A stretch of 64,000 nucleotides of DNA from Zeugodacus cucurbitae (GCF_028554725.1 NC_071668.1:60854232-60918231), one strand, 5' to 3'. Counted from the first letter of the stretch, positions 12,311 to 22,125 are shown. Numbers and translations are program-made. The notes: generated by a model from the sequence alone, not told the origin.

Positions 12311-12427
12311 ATGAAAATATTTGAAAACTTAAAAAGGAGTGTTCTGGAGAAACTAAATGCTGGGCTTACCAAAATTGTACAAAGAGATATTAATGGATTC
12401 CAAGAAGAGTTTAAAAGGGTAGATTGA
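12311..12427 (+). CDS. Possible 38-residue small ORF
   Basis: An ATG frame encodes 38 residues beginning MKIFENLKRSVLEKL and ending FQEEFKRVD. It is strongly helical and mixed in charge. The same frame is open in units 1-7 (starts at 17639, 22616, 31494, 37105, 42830, 49936) but a one-base deletion near codon 6 destroys it in units 8 and 9. I do not recognise it. It lies about 100 bases downstream of the CAGGTAG pair on the opposite side from B, so it could share that control region. It may equally be a chance frame or an exon relic. Confidence 0.25.
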   Translation: MKIFENLKRSVLEKLNAGLTKIVQRDINGFQEEFKRVD

Positions 12428-13015
12428 CATTGATTAAGTAAATTTTAAAAGTTCGTACTCTGAAGAAAAAATGTCCATAATACACATTCCTTGAATGTAT
12501 TATAGTTTTGTTTTGATGAATAGCTAGTAAATATAATTATTTAATTATAATTAAATATAATTATTAATAACTTTTTGTCTAAAACATATAAATCTTTTAA
12601 ATGTCATAATCGAAGATTATCTTCCCTCATGTTGTAGCTATACAAATGGTCGCCCGTTCATTCACCGAAATCCATAAATCTTCTACAGAACATTATATTA
12701 AAACATGTTTAATAGCAAATGACATATGTCTGGGTTCTTGTTTATCCTAACCAAATATCAGTCTCAAATGTCGAACCCAAGATTTATCTTGACTCCTCAC
12801 AGGAAATCCAAAATTGCCACTGTTCAATTAATGACGTTAGATATCAACGCTGAAATTTAAAAGTTAATTCTCCACACACATAACAAAAACGGTCGGTATT
12901 AAAACACTTCCGTGCTATATTTACGATGTAACAAACGAATTTATACTGTAGATTAGTTGAACAATATACGAGTATATAAGGTCAGAGATAAATATGTGGG
13001 TGTCCCAAAAAATGG
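12428..13015. other. AT-rich spacer of unit 1
   Basis: It holds an AT-only imperfect palindrome at about 12527-12568 and no intact gene. In units 2-9 the later part holds a 49-codon frame that is interrupted here by an early TAA. Confidence 0.5.
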
Positions 13016-13259
13016 ATGCGATGGAAACAAAACAATTATATAATTACTCACATTTTATATGGTTTTAGTTCCGGGAGATTTGTGTTAAGTTCGACACCAG
13101 AATATTCCGTACATGGAAGTGTCAGGTTGTATCTCGTCTCACGATACTTTAGTGGAACAATTCAAGTTCGAGGATAGCATCTGTCTACTACACTCACTTG
13201 CAATCGGTGTGATTACTGGGCTTCAGTTCTCCAAGCTATCAAACGACTTCCCTCAGTGA
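13016..13259 (+). pseudogene. RMND1/DUF155-like fragment, unit 1, frameshifted
   Basis: Same segment as 26588-26842 but with an 11-base deletion after gtatctcgtctca that breaks the reading frame just before the RNDTLVEQF stretch. Confidence 0.4.
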
Positions 13260-13519
13260 AAAACTCGGAGTCGTCTGACATGCATCCATTATTAATACGT
13301 TCAAAAATTCTAGAAACAGTTCGGCCAGGCATTTACCATCCCATTTTTATGAGATCGCGAAATGTTTCTAAAATTCCATGAATCATCAATTATCTGTAGG
13401 TTTAGGTATAAGAGACGTTGCTAATAATTTCTAAGAAAAAATTATGGTTTATCCATTGTGTCAAGCAAAAATCGCACTCGGCACACTTCGCGTATTTTAA
13501 CGAACCCAACGAAAGCGAA

Positions 13520-13603
13520 CACCTGTAAAGTCAACACAGGTAATATCTTATACCTGCGCTAAGGTGGATATAAAGATTGAGTGCCGACGAGATAAGTCAT
13601 TCA
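13520..13603 (+). promoter_or_regulatory. Gene A promoter (unit 1)
   Basis: CACCTG at 13520, CAGGTAA at 13537-13543, TACCTG (reverse of CAGGTA) at 13551-13556, TATAAA at 13569-13574 and an initiator-like TTCACT with its A at 13603. TATA to initiator spacing is 34 bases. The CAGGTAA site is unique to this unit; the others read CAGGCAA. CAGGTA-type heptamers are the TAGteam sites bound by Zelda in fly embryos; that they act so here is inference. Confidence 0.65.
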
Positions 13604-13664
13604 CTTTACTAAAGTCCAAAGTACAACTCATTTACGGTTTACAACAACAAACAAATAATTTAAT

Positions 13665-14018
13665 ATGGAGACACCCACTACAAAGTCTACACTGACTTAT
13701 AAGTTGCTCTGCTATCGGCAGGAACTTCGACGTCCACGTCCTGTTGCCAAAAAACTTATCGATACAAAAATTGATGTGACCATTGGTTTAATCGGAGAAT
13801 GCTGCAACAATATTGAGTACAGCGATTGGAATGACTTAGATGCGTTTATAAGGCAAGCGAAGTTTCGCAAATTTTTATGTAACGCTAGAGAACGCTTGTG
13901 GCCCAAAGGCGACTCTGATGACGAAGAAGAAGAGGAAGATGCCGAGGAAAAGGCAAAAGTCAACAAACTTGTTTTGGATCATATTAAGAAAAGCGTTAAA
14001 AAAATGGATTTTTTATAG
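13665..14018 (+). CDS. Gene A, 117-residue small acidic-tract protein (unit 1)
   Basis: An intronless frame opens at an ATG in good context (taatATGGA) about 60 bases after a predicted initiator and ends 46 bases before an AATAAA signal (14064-14069). Residues 1-80 are basic to neutral, with YRQELRRPRPVAKK at 17-30 and DWNDLDAFIRQAK at 54-66. Residues 83-95 are an acidic run (DSDDEEEEEDAEE), followed by a lysine-rich tail ending KKMDFL. I see no signal peptide, membrane segment or known domain. Residues 7-63 align without gaps to family B (21 identities). The compact promoter, lack of introns and small size resemble early zygotic fly genes. Function unknown. Eight copies in the window are open, which argues for a real protein. 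Confidence 0.85.
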   Translation: METPTTKSTLTYKLLCYRQELRRPRPVAKKLIDTKIDVTIGLIGECCNNIEYSDWNDLDAFIRQAKFRKFLCNARERLWPKGDSDDEEEEEDAEEKAKVNKLVLDHIKKSVKKMDFL

Positions 14019-14063
14019 ATGTGTTACTAGTTACCTCTTACCTATTGTATAAGATTTTATTTT

Positions 14064-14069
14064 AATAAA
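14064..14069 (+). terminator. Polyadenylation signal of gene A (unit 1)
   Basis: AATAAA 46 bases after the stop codon, in an AT-rich context that is conserved in all eight A copies at the same distance. Confidence 0.6.
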
Positions 14070-14099
14070 TATTTGTTTAAGAATACATTTGGTTTTTAA

Positions 14100-15185
14100 T
14101 AATATTTTAACATAATGGTGGATGATTTCTCATTATATCCTTTTAACGGTCTTCGAAACAATATATTTTACTAAATATTATTATTACTGGTTTAACAGTT
14201 GTAAGACATTACCAGAATCGGAAGGGAATCCCGAACAAAAAAATTTGATTTGATGGACAGCTGTTGCAGACCAGATCGGCGTTCATAATACGAAATCACC
14301 TACAGTAACTTCGGTTACCCATTGCTTAGAAATTTGGAATGAATGGTGATAAGAAATGGCAAGGAAGTGTTTAACTTCTTGAAAGAGGTGTTTTATACTG
14401 TGTTATTCAACGGTACTCAAACCGTTTTGGTGTTTACAATGTCAACGATTATTTCGCGTCGGAATTACCATTAATATCTTTTAATGAGCGATCTGGTTAG
14501 CGTTCCGCTTTGTTTAGGGCGATATTACCGACAGAGCCATAATGGAGCTTTTCTACTTGCGGCCTCTATCGAATGGTGACTTATTCCGTATAGGGAATCG
14601 TCATGAACTTCAAGCCTTGGTGCGTTTTCGGTAGTCTTCCAACAGTGATGGTAAGGACAACCCGGCTCAGGTATGGCCATAATGGGTGCACCTTTGAAAA
14701 TGCAAACAAATGGCCGCGAGAAAAGCCTCAACCGTTAGATCGGCATCTGAAAATACCCATCTGCACCTTTGCTTTTGCTACTGCATAATAGTTGGCTGGA
14801 CGATAAAGATTCTGTTCACAATATGAAAATAAATAACAATAATAATTTTTTTTGTCGTCAGAAAACAGTACTAATGCGGGTTTTGAAAACATTTCCGGTT
14901 ACACAGATCAGTCAGGTAAAGCGTTGAAAAGTAGGCAATAATTTGTTTCATAACAATTTAGTTAAATACAGCTGCATAGTTTTGTGCTGAAATTTTGTTG
15001 TGTTTTAATTTTATTTTATTTGGATAATAAATAAAGTTTACGCATTACTATTAATTTACTAATTTTAATAAATTTATTACAAATATAGTATGTAAATTGA
15101 ACGCCGATTTGTCAGGGAATTGCAATAATTTATTATTATTTTACCATTATCCCCTTCATTTAAAAGAAACCCCAATTATTAGTTA
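14100..15185. other. Degenerate region after gene A (unit 1)
   Basis: No intact gene. Bases 14515-14655 look like a decayed exon: the frame from the ATG at 14541 reads MELFYLRPLSNGDLFRIGNR but then hits TAG. The equivalent exon in unit 2 stays open to a splice-donor-like GTAAG. Bases 15157-15175 (cttcatttaaaagaaacc) are the empty target of the piggyBac MITE of units 5-8. Confidence 0.5.
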
Positions 15186-15835
15186 TATGGGAGCCAGTGA
15201 AAGTTATGACCTGATTTGACCCTTTTTTGGCACGGATAAATATTATTAGAAGAAAACAATATCCCCTCTGAATTTTTTCAAAATATTTGTAGGACTTACC
15301 AATATTTTCGATAAAAAATATATTAGAAGCACCGAGATCATCATGCTCGCTTGAAAACTTGTGGTTCGATTTCGACGAGTTTTTGAACTAGTGCTTACTT
15401 TATACATTTCAAAGTGATCGATCCAGAGGGACTTCATAGTTCTGGTATATACGTACGTATGTAGGAAGTAAGCGTGGTTGTAAACTGTAAGCTTTGGAAT
15501 GTTTTCGTAAAATACTATTGTTTCCAGAAAAATATGAAGAACCGAATTTCATTGAAATTTGTCGATAAGTTTCAGAGTTGTGGTTTTTGACCCATAAGTG
15601 GACGAAGTCACGCTCATTTAAAATGTTGTATACCAATTTGAATGCAGCCCTTCTATACCATCTATATACTGATATTTAAGGTTTCTGGTGTTTTTCCTTA
15701 CTGAAATAAAGCGTCTTTAAGAATTTTCAACATAACCTTTGAATGGGAGGTGGGCGTAGTTATAATCCGATTTCATCCACTGAATAAAGAAATGCCTAAA
15801 AAACGCGACTTTGGAGAGTTTGGTTGATATAAATT
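15186..15835 (+). repeat. Older foldback-family repeat (unit 1)
   Basis: Diverged relative of the inner part of the next repeat: gttctggtatata, gtaagcgtggttgta, tttcattgaaat, tttttgacccataagtgg, gggaggtgggcgtagtta all have counterparts at 16340-16650. It has no clear terminal repeats. Minus-strand frames inside it (15409-15636) are repeat-derived and I do not treat them as genes. Confidence 0.7.
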
Positions 15836-16018
15836 TAGTAATTTATTTAATATCATTATTGATGCCTTATATTTGTATGACTATTTTATAATATATTTTA
15901 GTGAACTTTGTGCACGCTTCAATGATATTTTGCGTTTAAAATTTATCTGTTGAAATCGCAGTCATCTGTCGAAAGCTGCAAACCCATTGGGTATATATTA
16001 AATTATTATTAGTAACAA

Positions 16019-17148
16019 GTAAGGAAGGGCTAAGTTCGGGTGTAACCGAACATTTTATACTCTCGCAATTTATTTATTTAACTTTATTTATATTATATAA
16101 TACACAATTTGACCCACATATGCGTCATTAATATTGTATAAAGTCCATTGAAAGTTGGAAACCATAATATTAGGTTAGAAGCACGATTAATGGGACCTTG
16201 AAAACCTATGGTCCGATTTCGGCGATTTTTAGAATGGGGCTGCCACACTATTAACATAGTATTTGTGCAAAGTTCTGCACTGATACCTTCACTAGTGCTT
16301 ACTTTATATGTTGTAAAGTTAACGATTCAGATCGTCTTCAAAGTTCTGGTATATAGGAAGTAGGCGCGGTTGTGAAGCGATTTGGCCTATTTTCACAACA
16401 TATCATTGGGATTTAAGGAAACTATTCCAAACCAAGTTTCATTGAAATCGGTCGAGTAGTTCCTGAGATATGGTTTTTGACCCATAAGTGGGCGACGCCA
16501 CATTTTCCATTTTGTAAAAAAATCTGAGTGCAGCTTTCATCTGCCATTTCTTGTGTGAAATATAGTGTTTCTGACGTTTTTCGTTAATGAGTTAACCCAC
16601 TTTTAGTAATTTTCAACCTAACTTTTGTATGGGAGGTGGGCGTGGTTATGATCCGATTTCTTTGGACTGTATTAGGAAGTGGCTAAAAAAACGACTGCAG
16701 AAAGTTTGGTTTATATAGCTGCATTGGTTTGCAAAATATGTATAAAAAACTTAGTAGGGGAAGGGGACACTTCCCTAAAAAAATTACATCTAATATGCCC
16801 CTTCATAGTGCGATCCTTCATACCAAATTTTATTTCCATAGCATTATGTATGGCTTAGTTATGGCACTTTATGTGTTTTCGGTTTTCGCCATTTTGTGGT
16901 TGTGGCAGTGGTCCGATTTTGCTCATTTTCATCAAGATATCTTAGTTTTTACTCAAGTTACAGCTTGCACAGACGGACGGACGGACGGACAGACAGACAT
17001 TCGGATTTGAACTCCACTCTTCACCCTGATCACTTTGGTATATATAACCCTATATCTAACTCGTTTAGTTTTGGGTGTTACAAACAACCGTTATGTGAAC
17101 AAAACTATAATACTCTCTTTAGCAACAATTGTTGCGAGAGTATAAAAA
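16019..17148 (+). repeat. Foldback-like non-autonomous element (unit 2)
   Basis: About 1.13 kb. It opens agtaaggaagggctaa followed by a perfect hairpin GTTCGG-gtgtaa-CCGAAC. A 16-base inverted pair, TTTTATACTCTCGCAA (16053-16068) and TTGCGAGAGTATAAAA (17132-17147), flanks the body. The right end also folds on itself through GCAACAATTGTTGC. A (GGAC) run lies at 16972-16995. It encodes nothing convincing. Similar sequences are common in higher-fly genomes; whether it is a MITE, foldback or Helitron-type element I cannot settle. Confidence 0.75.
16972..17000. repeat. (GGAC)n/(CAGA)n microsatellite
   Basis: Tandem cggacggacggacagacagaca inside the foldback-like element; it recurs in every unit and is longest in unit 1. 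Confidence 0.8.
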
Positions 17149-17391
17149 TTACAGCAGCAAATATTGCAATAACCCACCAACTAACCGACCTAACGCCTCG
17201 ATATCATCCTGGTCGCATTCCCACAGTTTTCTCGCACAATTCGCGATCAACTCCTGTGTGATGCCGATTTTCGCCTTGTTAAGCGCTACAATGTTGCGAC
17301 GTCGACGACAAAGTTCTTCGCGATAGACGTATGTATTGTATGGTAAATATGACTTGGCGTGAGATGAATTCGTTATTGATATTTTGTTCAC
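17149..17391 (-). CDS. B-family frame, paralogue of gene A (unit 2)
   Basis: An 80-codon minus-strand frame. Residues 13-69 align without gaps to gene A residues 7-63 with 21 identities, including KSxLxY, YRxELxRxR, KI and DxxDxxAxxR. The DNA is also similar around TATCG..GAACTT. B ends at residue 80 with a stop formed exactly at the border of the foldback-like repeat, so it lacks A's acidic tract and lysine tail. The first codon is GTG (complement 17389-17391) and a TAA lies two codons upstream in frame, with no internal ATG. It is therefore either a relic or depends on a non-ATG start or an unseen exon. Real homology, doubtful coding status. Confidence 0.5.
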   Translation of the reverse strand: MNKISITNSSHAKSYLPYNTYVYREELCRRRRNIVALNKAKIGITQELIANCARKLWECDQDDIEALGRLVGGLLQYLLL

Positions 17392-17424
17392 AGTTTATGT
17401 TCTTTCTATATACGATATGGTTAG

Positions 17425-17540
17425 TGACTATGGTTTCGCTGTAAAGGGCGTGAATTATATACTTTGAGTCAGGTAGTTTACTTTGGAAAGTTGCAGAAGC
17501 TCCCTCTACTAGGTGATTATATTTAAAGGTCAGCTACCTG
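17425..17540 (-). promoter_or_regulatory. B promoter with two CAGGTAG motifs (unit 2)
   Basis: Read on the minus strand: CAGGTAG (17534-17540), CTACCTG (17470-17476), TATATAA (17455-17461) and an initiator-like TCACT with its A at 17425. TATA to initiator spacing is 36 bases. Both heptamers match the strongest TAGteam/Zelda motif exactly. The block TACCTGCGCTAAG recurs in gene A's promoter. Confidence 0.6.
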
Positions 17541-17638
17541 CGCTAAGCTGGTTGACTTAACGTCTAAAAAACGGAACATTCCCCATAAAATTTCCCAAAA
17601 TGCAATTTAGAAACATAATTAAACTAAAATGAGAATGA

Positions 17639-17755
17639 ATGAAAATATTTGAAAACTTAAAAAGGAGTGTTCTGGAGAAACTAAATGCTGGGCTTACCAA
17701 AATTGTACAAAGAGATATTAATGGATTCCAAGAAGAGTTTAAAAGGGTAGATTGA
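17639..17755 (+). CDS. Possible 38-residue small ORF (unit 2)
   Basis: Open copy of the frame at 12311; MKIFENLKRSVLEKL start and FKRVD end are kept. Confidence 0.25.
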   Translation: MKIFENLKRSVLEKLNAGLTKIVQRDINGFQEEFKRVD

Positions 17756-17928
17756 CATTGATTAAGTAAATTGTAAAAGTTCGTACTCTGAAGAAAAAGT
17801 GTCCATAATACACATTCCTTGAATGTATTATAGTTTTGTTTTGCTGAATAGCTAGTAAATATAATTATTTAATTATAATTAAATATAATTATTAATAACT
17901 TTTTGTCTAAAACATATAAATCTTTTAA

Positions 17929-18078
17929 ATGTCATCATCGAAGATTATCTTCCCTCATGTTGTAGCTATACAAATGGTCGCCCGTTCATTCACCGAAGTC
18001 CATAAATCTTCTACAGAACATTATATTAAAACATGTTTAATAGCAAATGACATATGTCTGGGTTCTTGTTTATCCTAA
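17929..18078 (+). CDS. Possible 49-residue small ORF (unit 2)
   Basis: ATG frame reading MSSSKIIFPHVVAIQMVARS and ending DICLGSCLS. It is open in units 2-9 and stopped at codon 3 in unit 1. No recognised family, and no promoter features of its own. It could be a chance frame or a relic of a captured gene. Confidence 0.2.
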   Translation: MSSSKIIFPHVVAIQMVARSFTEVHKSSTEHYIKTCLIANDICLGSCLS

Positions 18079-18478
18079 CCAAATATCAGTCTCACATGTC
18101 GAACCCAAGATTTATCTTGACTCCTCACAGGAAATCCAAAATTGCCACTGTTCAATTAATGACGTTAAATATCAACGCTGAAATTTAAAAGTTAATTCTC
18201 CACACACATAACAAAATCGGTCGGCTCAGTGAAAAACTCGGAGTCGTCTGACATGCATCCATTATTAATACGTTCAAAAATTCTAGAAACAGTTCGGCCA
18301 GGCATTTACCATCCCATTTTTATGAGATCGCGAAATGTTTCTGAAATTCCATGAATCATCAATTATCTGTAGGTTTAGGCTAATAATTTCTAAGAAAAAA
18401 TTATGGTTTATCCATTGTGTCAAGCAAAAATCGCACTCGGCACACTTCGCGTATTTTAACGAACCCAACGAAAGCGAA

Positions 18479-18562
18479 CACCTGTAAAGTCAACACAGGC
18501 AATATCTTATACCTGCGCTAAGGTGGATATAAAGATTGAGTGCCGACGAGATAAGCCATTCA
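18479..18562 (+). promoter_or_regulatory. Gene A promoter (unit 2)
   Basis: TACCTG at 18510-18515, TATAAA at 18528-18533, initiator A at 18562. The middle site is CAGGCAA rather than CAGGTAA. About 365 bases just upstream, including the RMND1-like fragment, are deleted in this unit (junction near 18224), yet the promoter itself is untouched. Confidence 0.6.
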
Positions 18563-18623
18563 CTTTACTAAAGTCCAAAGTACAACTCATTTACGGTTTA
18601 CAACAACAAACAAATAATTTAAT

Positions 18624-18977
18624 ATGGAGACACCCACTACAAAGTCTACACTGACTTATAAGTTGCTCTGCTATCGGCAGGAACTTCGACGTCCACGTCC
18701 TGTTGCCAAAAAACTTATCGATACAAAAATTGATGTGACCATTGGTTTAATCGGAGAATGCTGCAACAATATTGAGTACAGCGATTGGAATGACTTAGAT
18801 GCGTTTATAAGGCAAGCGAAGTTTCGCAAATTTTTATGTAACGCTAGAGAACGCTTGTGGCCCAAAGGCGACTCTGATGACGAAGAAGAAGAGGAAGATG
18901 CCGAGGAAAAGGCAAAAGTCAACAAACTTGTTTTGGATCATATTAAGAAAAGCGTTAAAAAAATGGATTTTTTATAG
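18624..18977 (+). CDS. Gene A (unit 2)
   Basis: Protein identical to the unit 1 copy. Its intact state is notable because this unit has lost the neighbouring RMND1-like fragment. Confidence 0.85.
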   Translation: METPTTKSTLTYKLLCYRQELRRPRPVAKKLIDTKIDVTIGLIGECCNNIEYSDWNDLDAFIRQAKFRKFLCNARERLWPKGDSDDEEEEEDAEEKAKVNKLVLDHIKKSVKKMDFL

Positions 18978-19509
18978 ATGTGTTACTAGTTACCTCTTAC
19001 CTATTGTATAAGATTTTATTTTAATAAATATTTGTTTAAGAATACATTTGGTTTTTAATAATATTTTAACATAATGGTTGATGATTTCTCATTATATCCT
19101 TTTAACGGTCTTCGAAACAATATATTTTACTAAATATTATTATTACTGGTTTAACAGTTGTAAGACATTACCAGAATCGGAAGGGAATCCCGAACAACAA
19201 AATTTGATTTGATGGACAGCTGTTGCGGACCAGACCTAATATTAGTGTCATTTGAATGTCGGCGTTCATAATACGAAATCACCTACAGTAACTTCGGTTA
19301 CCCATTGCTTAGAAATTTGGAATGAATGGTGATAAGAAATGGCAAGGAAGTGTTTAACTTCTTGAAAGAGGTGTTTTATACTGTGTTATTCAACGGTACT
19401 CAAACCGTTTTGGTGTTTACGATGTCAACGATTATTTCGCGTCGGAATTACCAATAATATCTTTCAATGAGCGATCTGGTTAGCGTTCCGCTTTGTTTAG
19501 GGCGATATT

Positions 19510-19633
19510 ACCGACAGAGCCATAATGGAGCTTTTCTACTTGTGGCCTCTATCGAATGGTGACTTATTCCGTATAGGGAATCGTCATGAACTTCAAGCCT
19601 TGGTGCGTTTTCGGGAGTCTTCCAACAGTGATG
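19510..19633 (+). pseudogene. Exon-like fragment with splice donor (unit 2)
   Basis: The frame through the ATG at 19525 reads ITDRAIMELFYLRPLSNGDL and then RIGNRHELQALVRFRESSNSDG, followed at 19634 by GTAAGGAC, a good splice donor. Units 1, 3 and 4 carry a TAG within it and units 5-8 have an insertion that shifts the frame. It looks like one exon of a captured gene. I cannot name the parent. Confidence 0.3.
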
Positions 19634-20168
19634 GTAAGGACAACTCGGCTCAGGTATGGCCATAATGGGTGCTCCTTTGAAAATGCAAACAAATGGCCGC
19701 GAGAAAAGCCTCAACCGTTAGATCGGCATCTGAAAATACCCATCTGCACCTTTGCTTTTGCTACTGCATAATAGTTGGCTGGACGATAAAGATTCTGTTC
19801 ACAATATGAAAATAAATAACAATAATAATTTTTTTTGTCGTCAGAAAACAGTACTAATGCGGGTTTTAAAAACATTTCCGGTTACACAGATCAGTCAGGT
19901 AAAGCGTTGAAAAGTAGGCAATAATTTGTTTCATAACAATTTAGTTAAATACAGCTGCATAGTTTTGTGCTGAAATTTTGTTGTGTTTTAATTTTATTTT
20001 ATTTGGATAATAAATAAAGTTTACGCATTACTATTAATTTACTAATTTTAATAAATTTATTACAAATATAGTATGTAAATTGAACGCCGATTTGTCAGGG
20101 AATTGCAATAATTTATTATTATTTTACCATTATCCCCTTCATTTAAAAGAAACCCCAATTATTAGTGA

Positions 20169-20818
20169 TATGGGAGCCAGTGAAAGTTATGACCTGATTT
20201 GACCCTTTTTTGGCACGGATAAATATTATTAGAAGAAAACAATATCCCCTCTGAATTTTTTCAAAATATTTGTAGGACTTACCAATATTTTCGATAAAAA
20301 ATATATTAGAAGCACCGAGATCATCATGCTCGCTTGAAAACTTGTGGTTCGATTTTGACGATTTTTTGAACTAGTGCTTACTTTATACATTTCAAAGTGA
20401 TCGATCCAGAGGGACTTCATAGTTCTGGTATATACGTACGTATGTAGGAAGTAAGCGTGGTTGTAAACTGTAAGCTTTGGAATATTTTCGTAAAATGCTA
20501 TTGTTTCCAGAAAAATATGAGGAACCGAATTTCATTGAAATTTGTCGATAAGTTTCAGAGTTGTGGTTTTTGACCCATAAGTGGACGAAGTCACGCTCAT
20601 TTAAAATGTTGTATACCAATTTGAATGCAGCCCTTCTATACCATCTATATACTGATATTTAAGGTTTCTGGTGTTTTTCCTTACTGAAATAAAGCGGCTT
20701 TAAGAATTTTCAACATAACCTTTGAATGGGAGGTGGGCGTAGTTATAATCCGATTTCATCCACTGAATAAAGAAATGCCTAAAAAGCGCGACTTTGGAGA
20801 GTTTGGTTGATATAAATT
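20169..20818 (+). repeat. Older foldback-family repeat (unit 2)
   Basis: Equivalent of 15186-15835, with scattered substitutions. Confidence 0.7.
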
Positions 20819-20999
20819 TAGTAATTTATTTAATATTATTATTGATGCCTTATATTTGTATGACTATTTTATAATATATTTTAGTGAACTTTGTGCACGC
20901 TTCAATGATATTTTGCGTTTAAAATTTATCTGTTGAAATCGCAGTCATCTGTCGAAAGCTGCAAACCCATTGGGTATATATCAAATTATTATTAGTAAC

Positions 21000-22125
21000 A
21001 AGTAAGGAAGGGCTAAGTTCGGGTGTAACCGAACATTTTATACTCTCGCAATTTATTTATTTAACTTTATTTATATTATATAATACACAATTTGACCCAC
21101 ATATGCGTCATTAATATTGTATAAAGTCCATTGAAAGTTGGAAACCATAATATTAGGTTAGAAGCACGATTAATGGGACCTTGAAAACCTATGGTCCGAT
21201 TTCGGCGATTTTTAGAATGGGGCTGCCACACTATTAACATAGTATTTGTGCAAAGTTCTGCACTGATACCTTCACTAGTGCTTACTTTATATGTTGTAAA
21301 GTTAACGATTCAGATCGTCTTCAAAGTTCTGGTATATAGGAAGTAGGCGCGGTTGTGAAGCGATTTGGCCTATTTTCACAACATATCATTGGGATTTAAG
21401 GAAACTATTCCAAACCAAGTTTCATTGAAATCGGTCGAGTAGTTCCTGAGATATGGTTTTTGACCCATAAGTGGGCGACGCCACATTTTCCATTTTGTAA
21501 AAAAATCTGAGTGCAGCTTTCATCTGCCATTTCTTGTGTGAAATATAGTGTTTCTGACGTTTTTCGTTAATGAGTTAACCCAGTAATTTTCAACCTAACT
21601 TTTGTATGGGAGGTGGGCGTGGTTATGATCCGATTTCTTTGGACTGTATTAGGAAGTGGCTAAAAAAACGACTGCAGAAAGTTTGGTTTATATAGCTGCA
21701 TTGGTTTGCAAAATATGTATAAAAAACTTAGTAGGGGGAGGGGCCACTTCCCTAAAAAAATTACATCTAATATGCCCCTTCATAGTGCGATCCTTCATAC
21801 CAAATTTTATTTCCATAGCATTATGTATGGCTTAGTTATGGCACTTTATGTGTTTTCGGTTTTCGCCATTTTGTGGTTGTGGCAGTGGTCCGATTTTGCT
21901 CATTTTCATCAAGATATCTTAGTTTTTACTCAAGTTACAGCTTGCACAGACGGACGGACGGACGGACAGACAGACATTCGGATTTGAACTCCACTCTTCA
22001 CCCTGATCACTTTGGTATATATAACCCTATATCTAACTCGTTTAGTTTTGGGTGTTACAAACAACCGTTATGTGAACAAAACTATAATACTCTCTTTAGC
22101 AACAATTGTTGCGAGAGTATAAAAA
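21000..22125 (+). repeat. Foldback-like element (unit 3)
   Basis: Same ends as the unit 2 element, with a short deletion removing the acttt before agtaattttcaacc. Confidence 0.75.

Noticed and set aside
12527..12568. AT-only palindrome as a replication origin or matrix site
   Set aside because: Only base composition supports it, and such stretches are frequent in this window.
13712..13966. 84-codon serine-rich minus-strand frame
   Set aside because: It is the antisense shadow of gene A; the serine run is the complement of the acidic tract.
14525..14788. 68-codon minus and 61-codon plus frames after gene A
   Set aside because: They overlap each other on opposite strands, and both are lost in units 5-8. 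A different frame there has better evidence as an exon relic.
15409..15636. 75- to 89-codon minus-strand frame recurring in all units (NILNERDFVHLWVKNHN)
   Set aside because: It lies wholly inside the older foldback-family repeat, starts at a non-ATG codon in several units, and its counterpart in the younger repeat copy is not open.
16972..17000. GGAC tandem run as a possible CRISPR or regulatory array
   Set aside because: It is a simple microsatellite within a transposable repeat; there are no spacers.
16896..17261. 121-codon plus-strand frame running from the GGAC repeat through the repeat end
   Set aside because: It spans a microsatellite and the terminal hairpin and then reads B antisense, so it is a by-product of repeat sequence.
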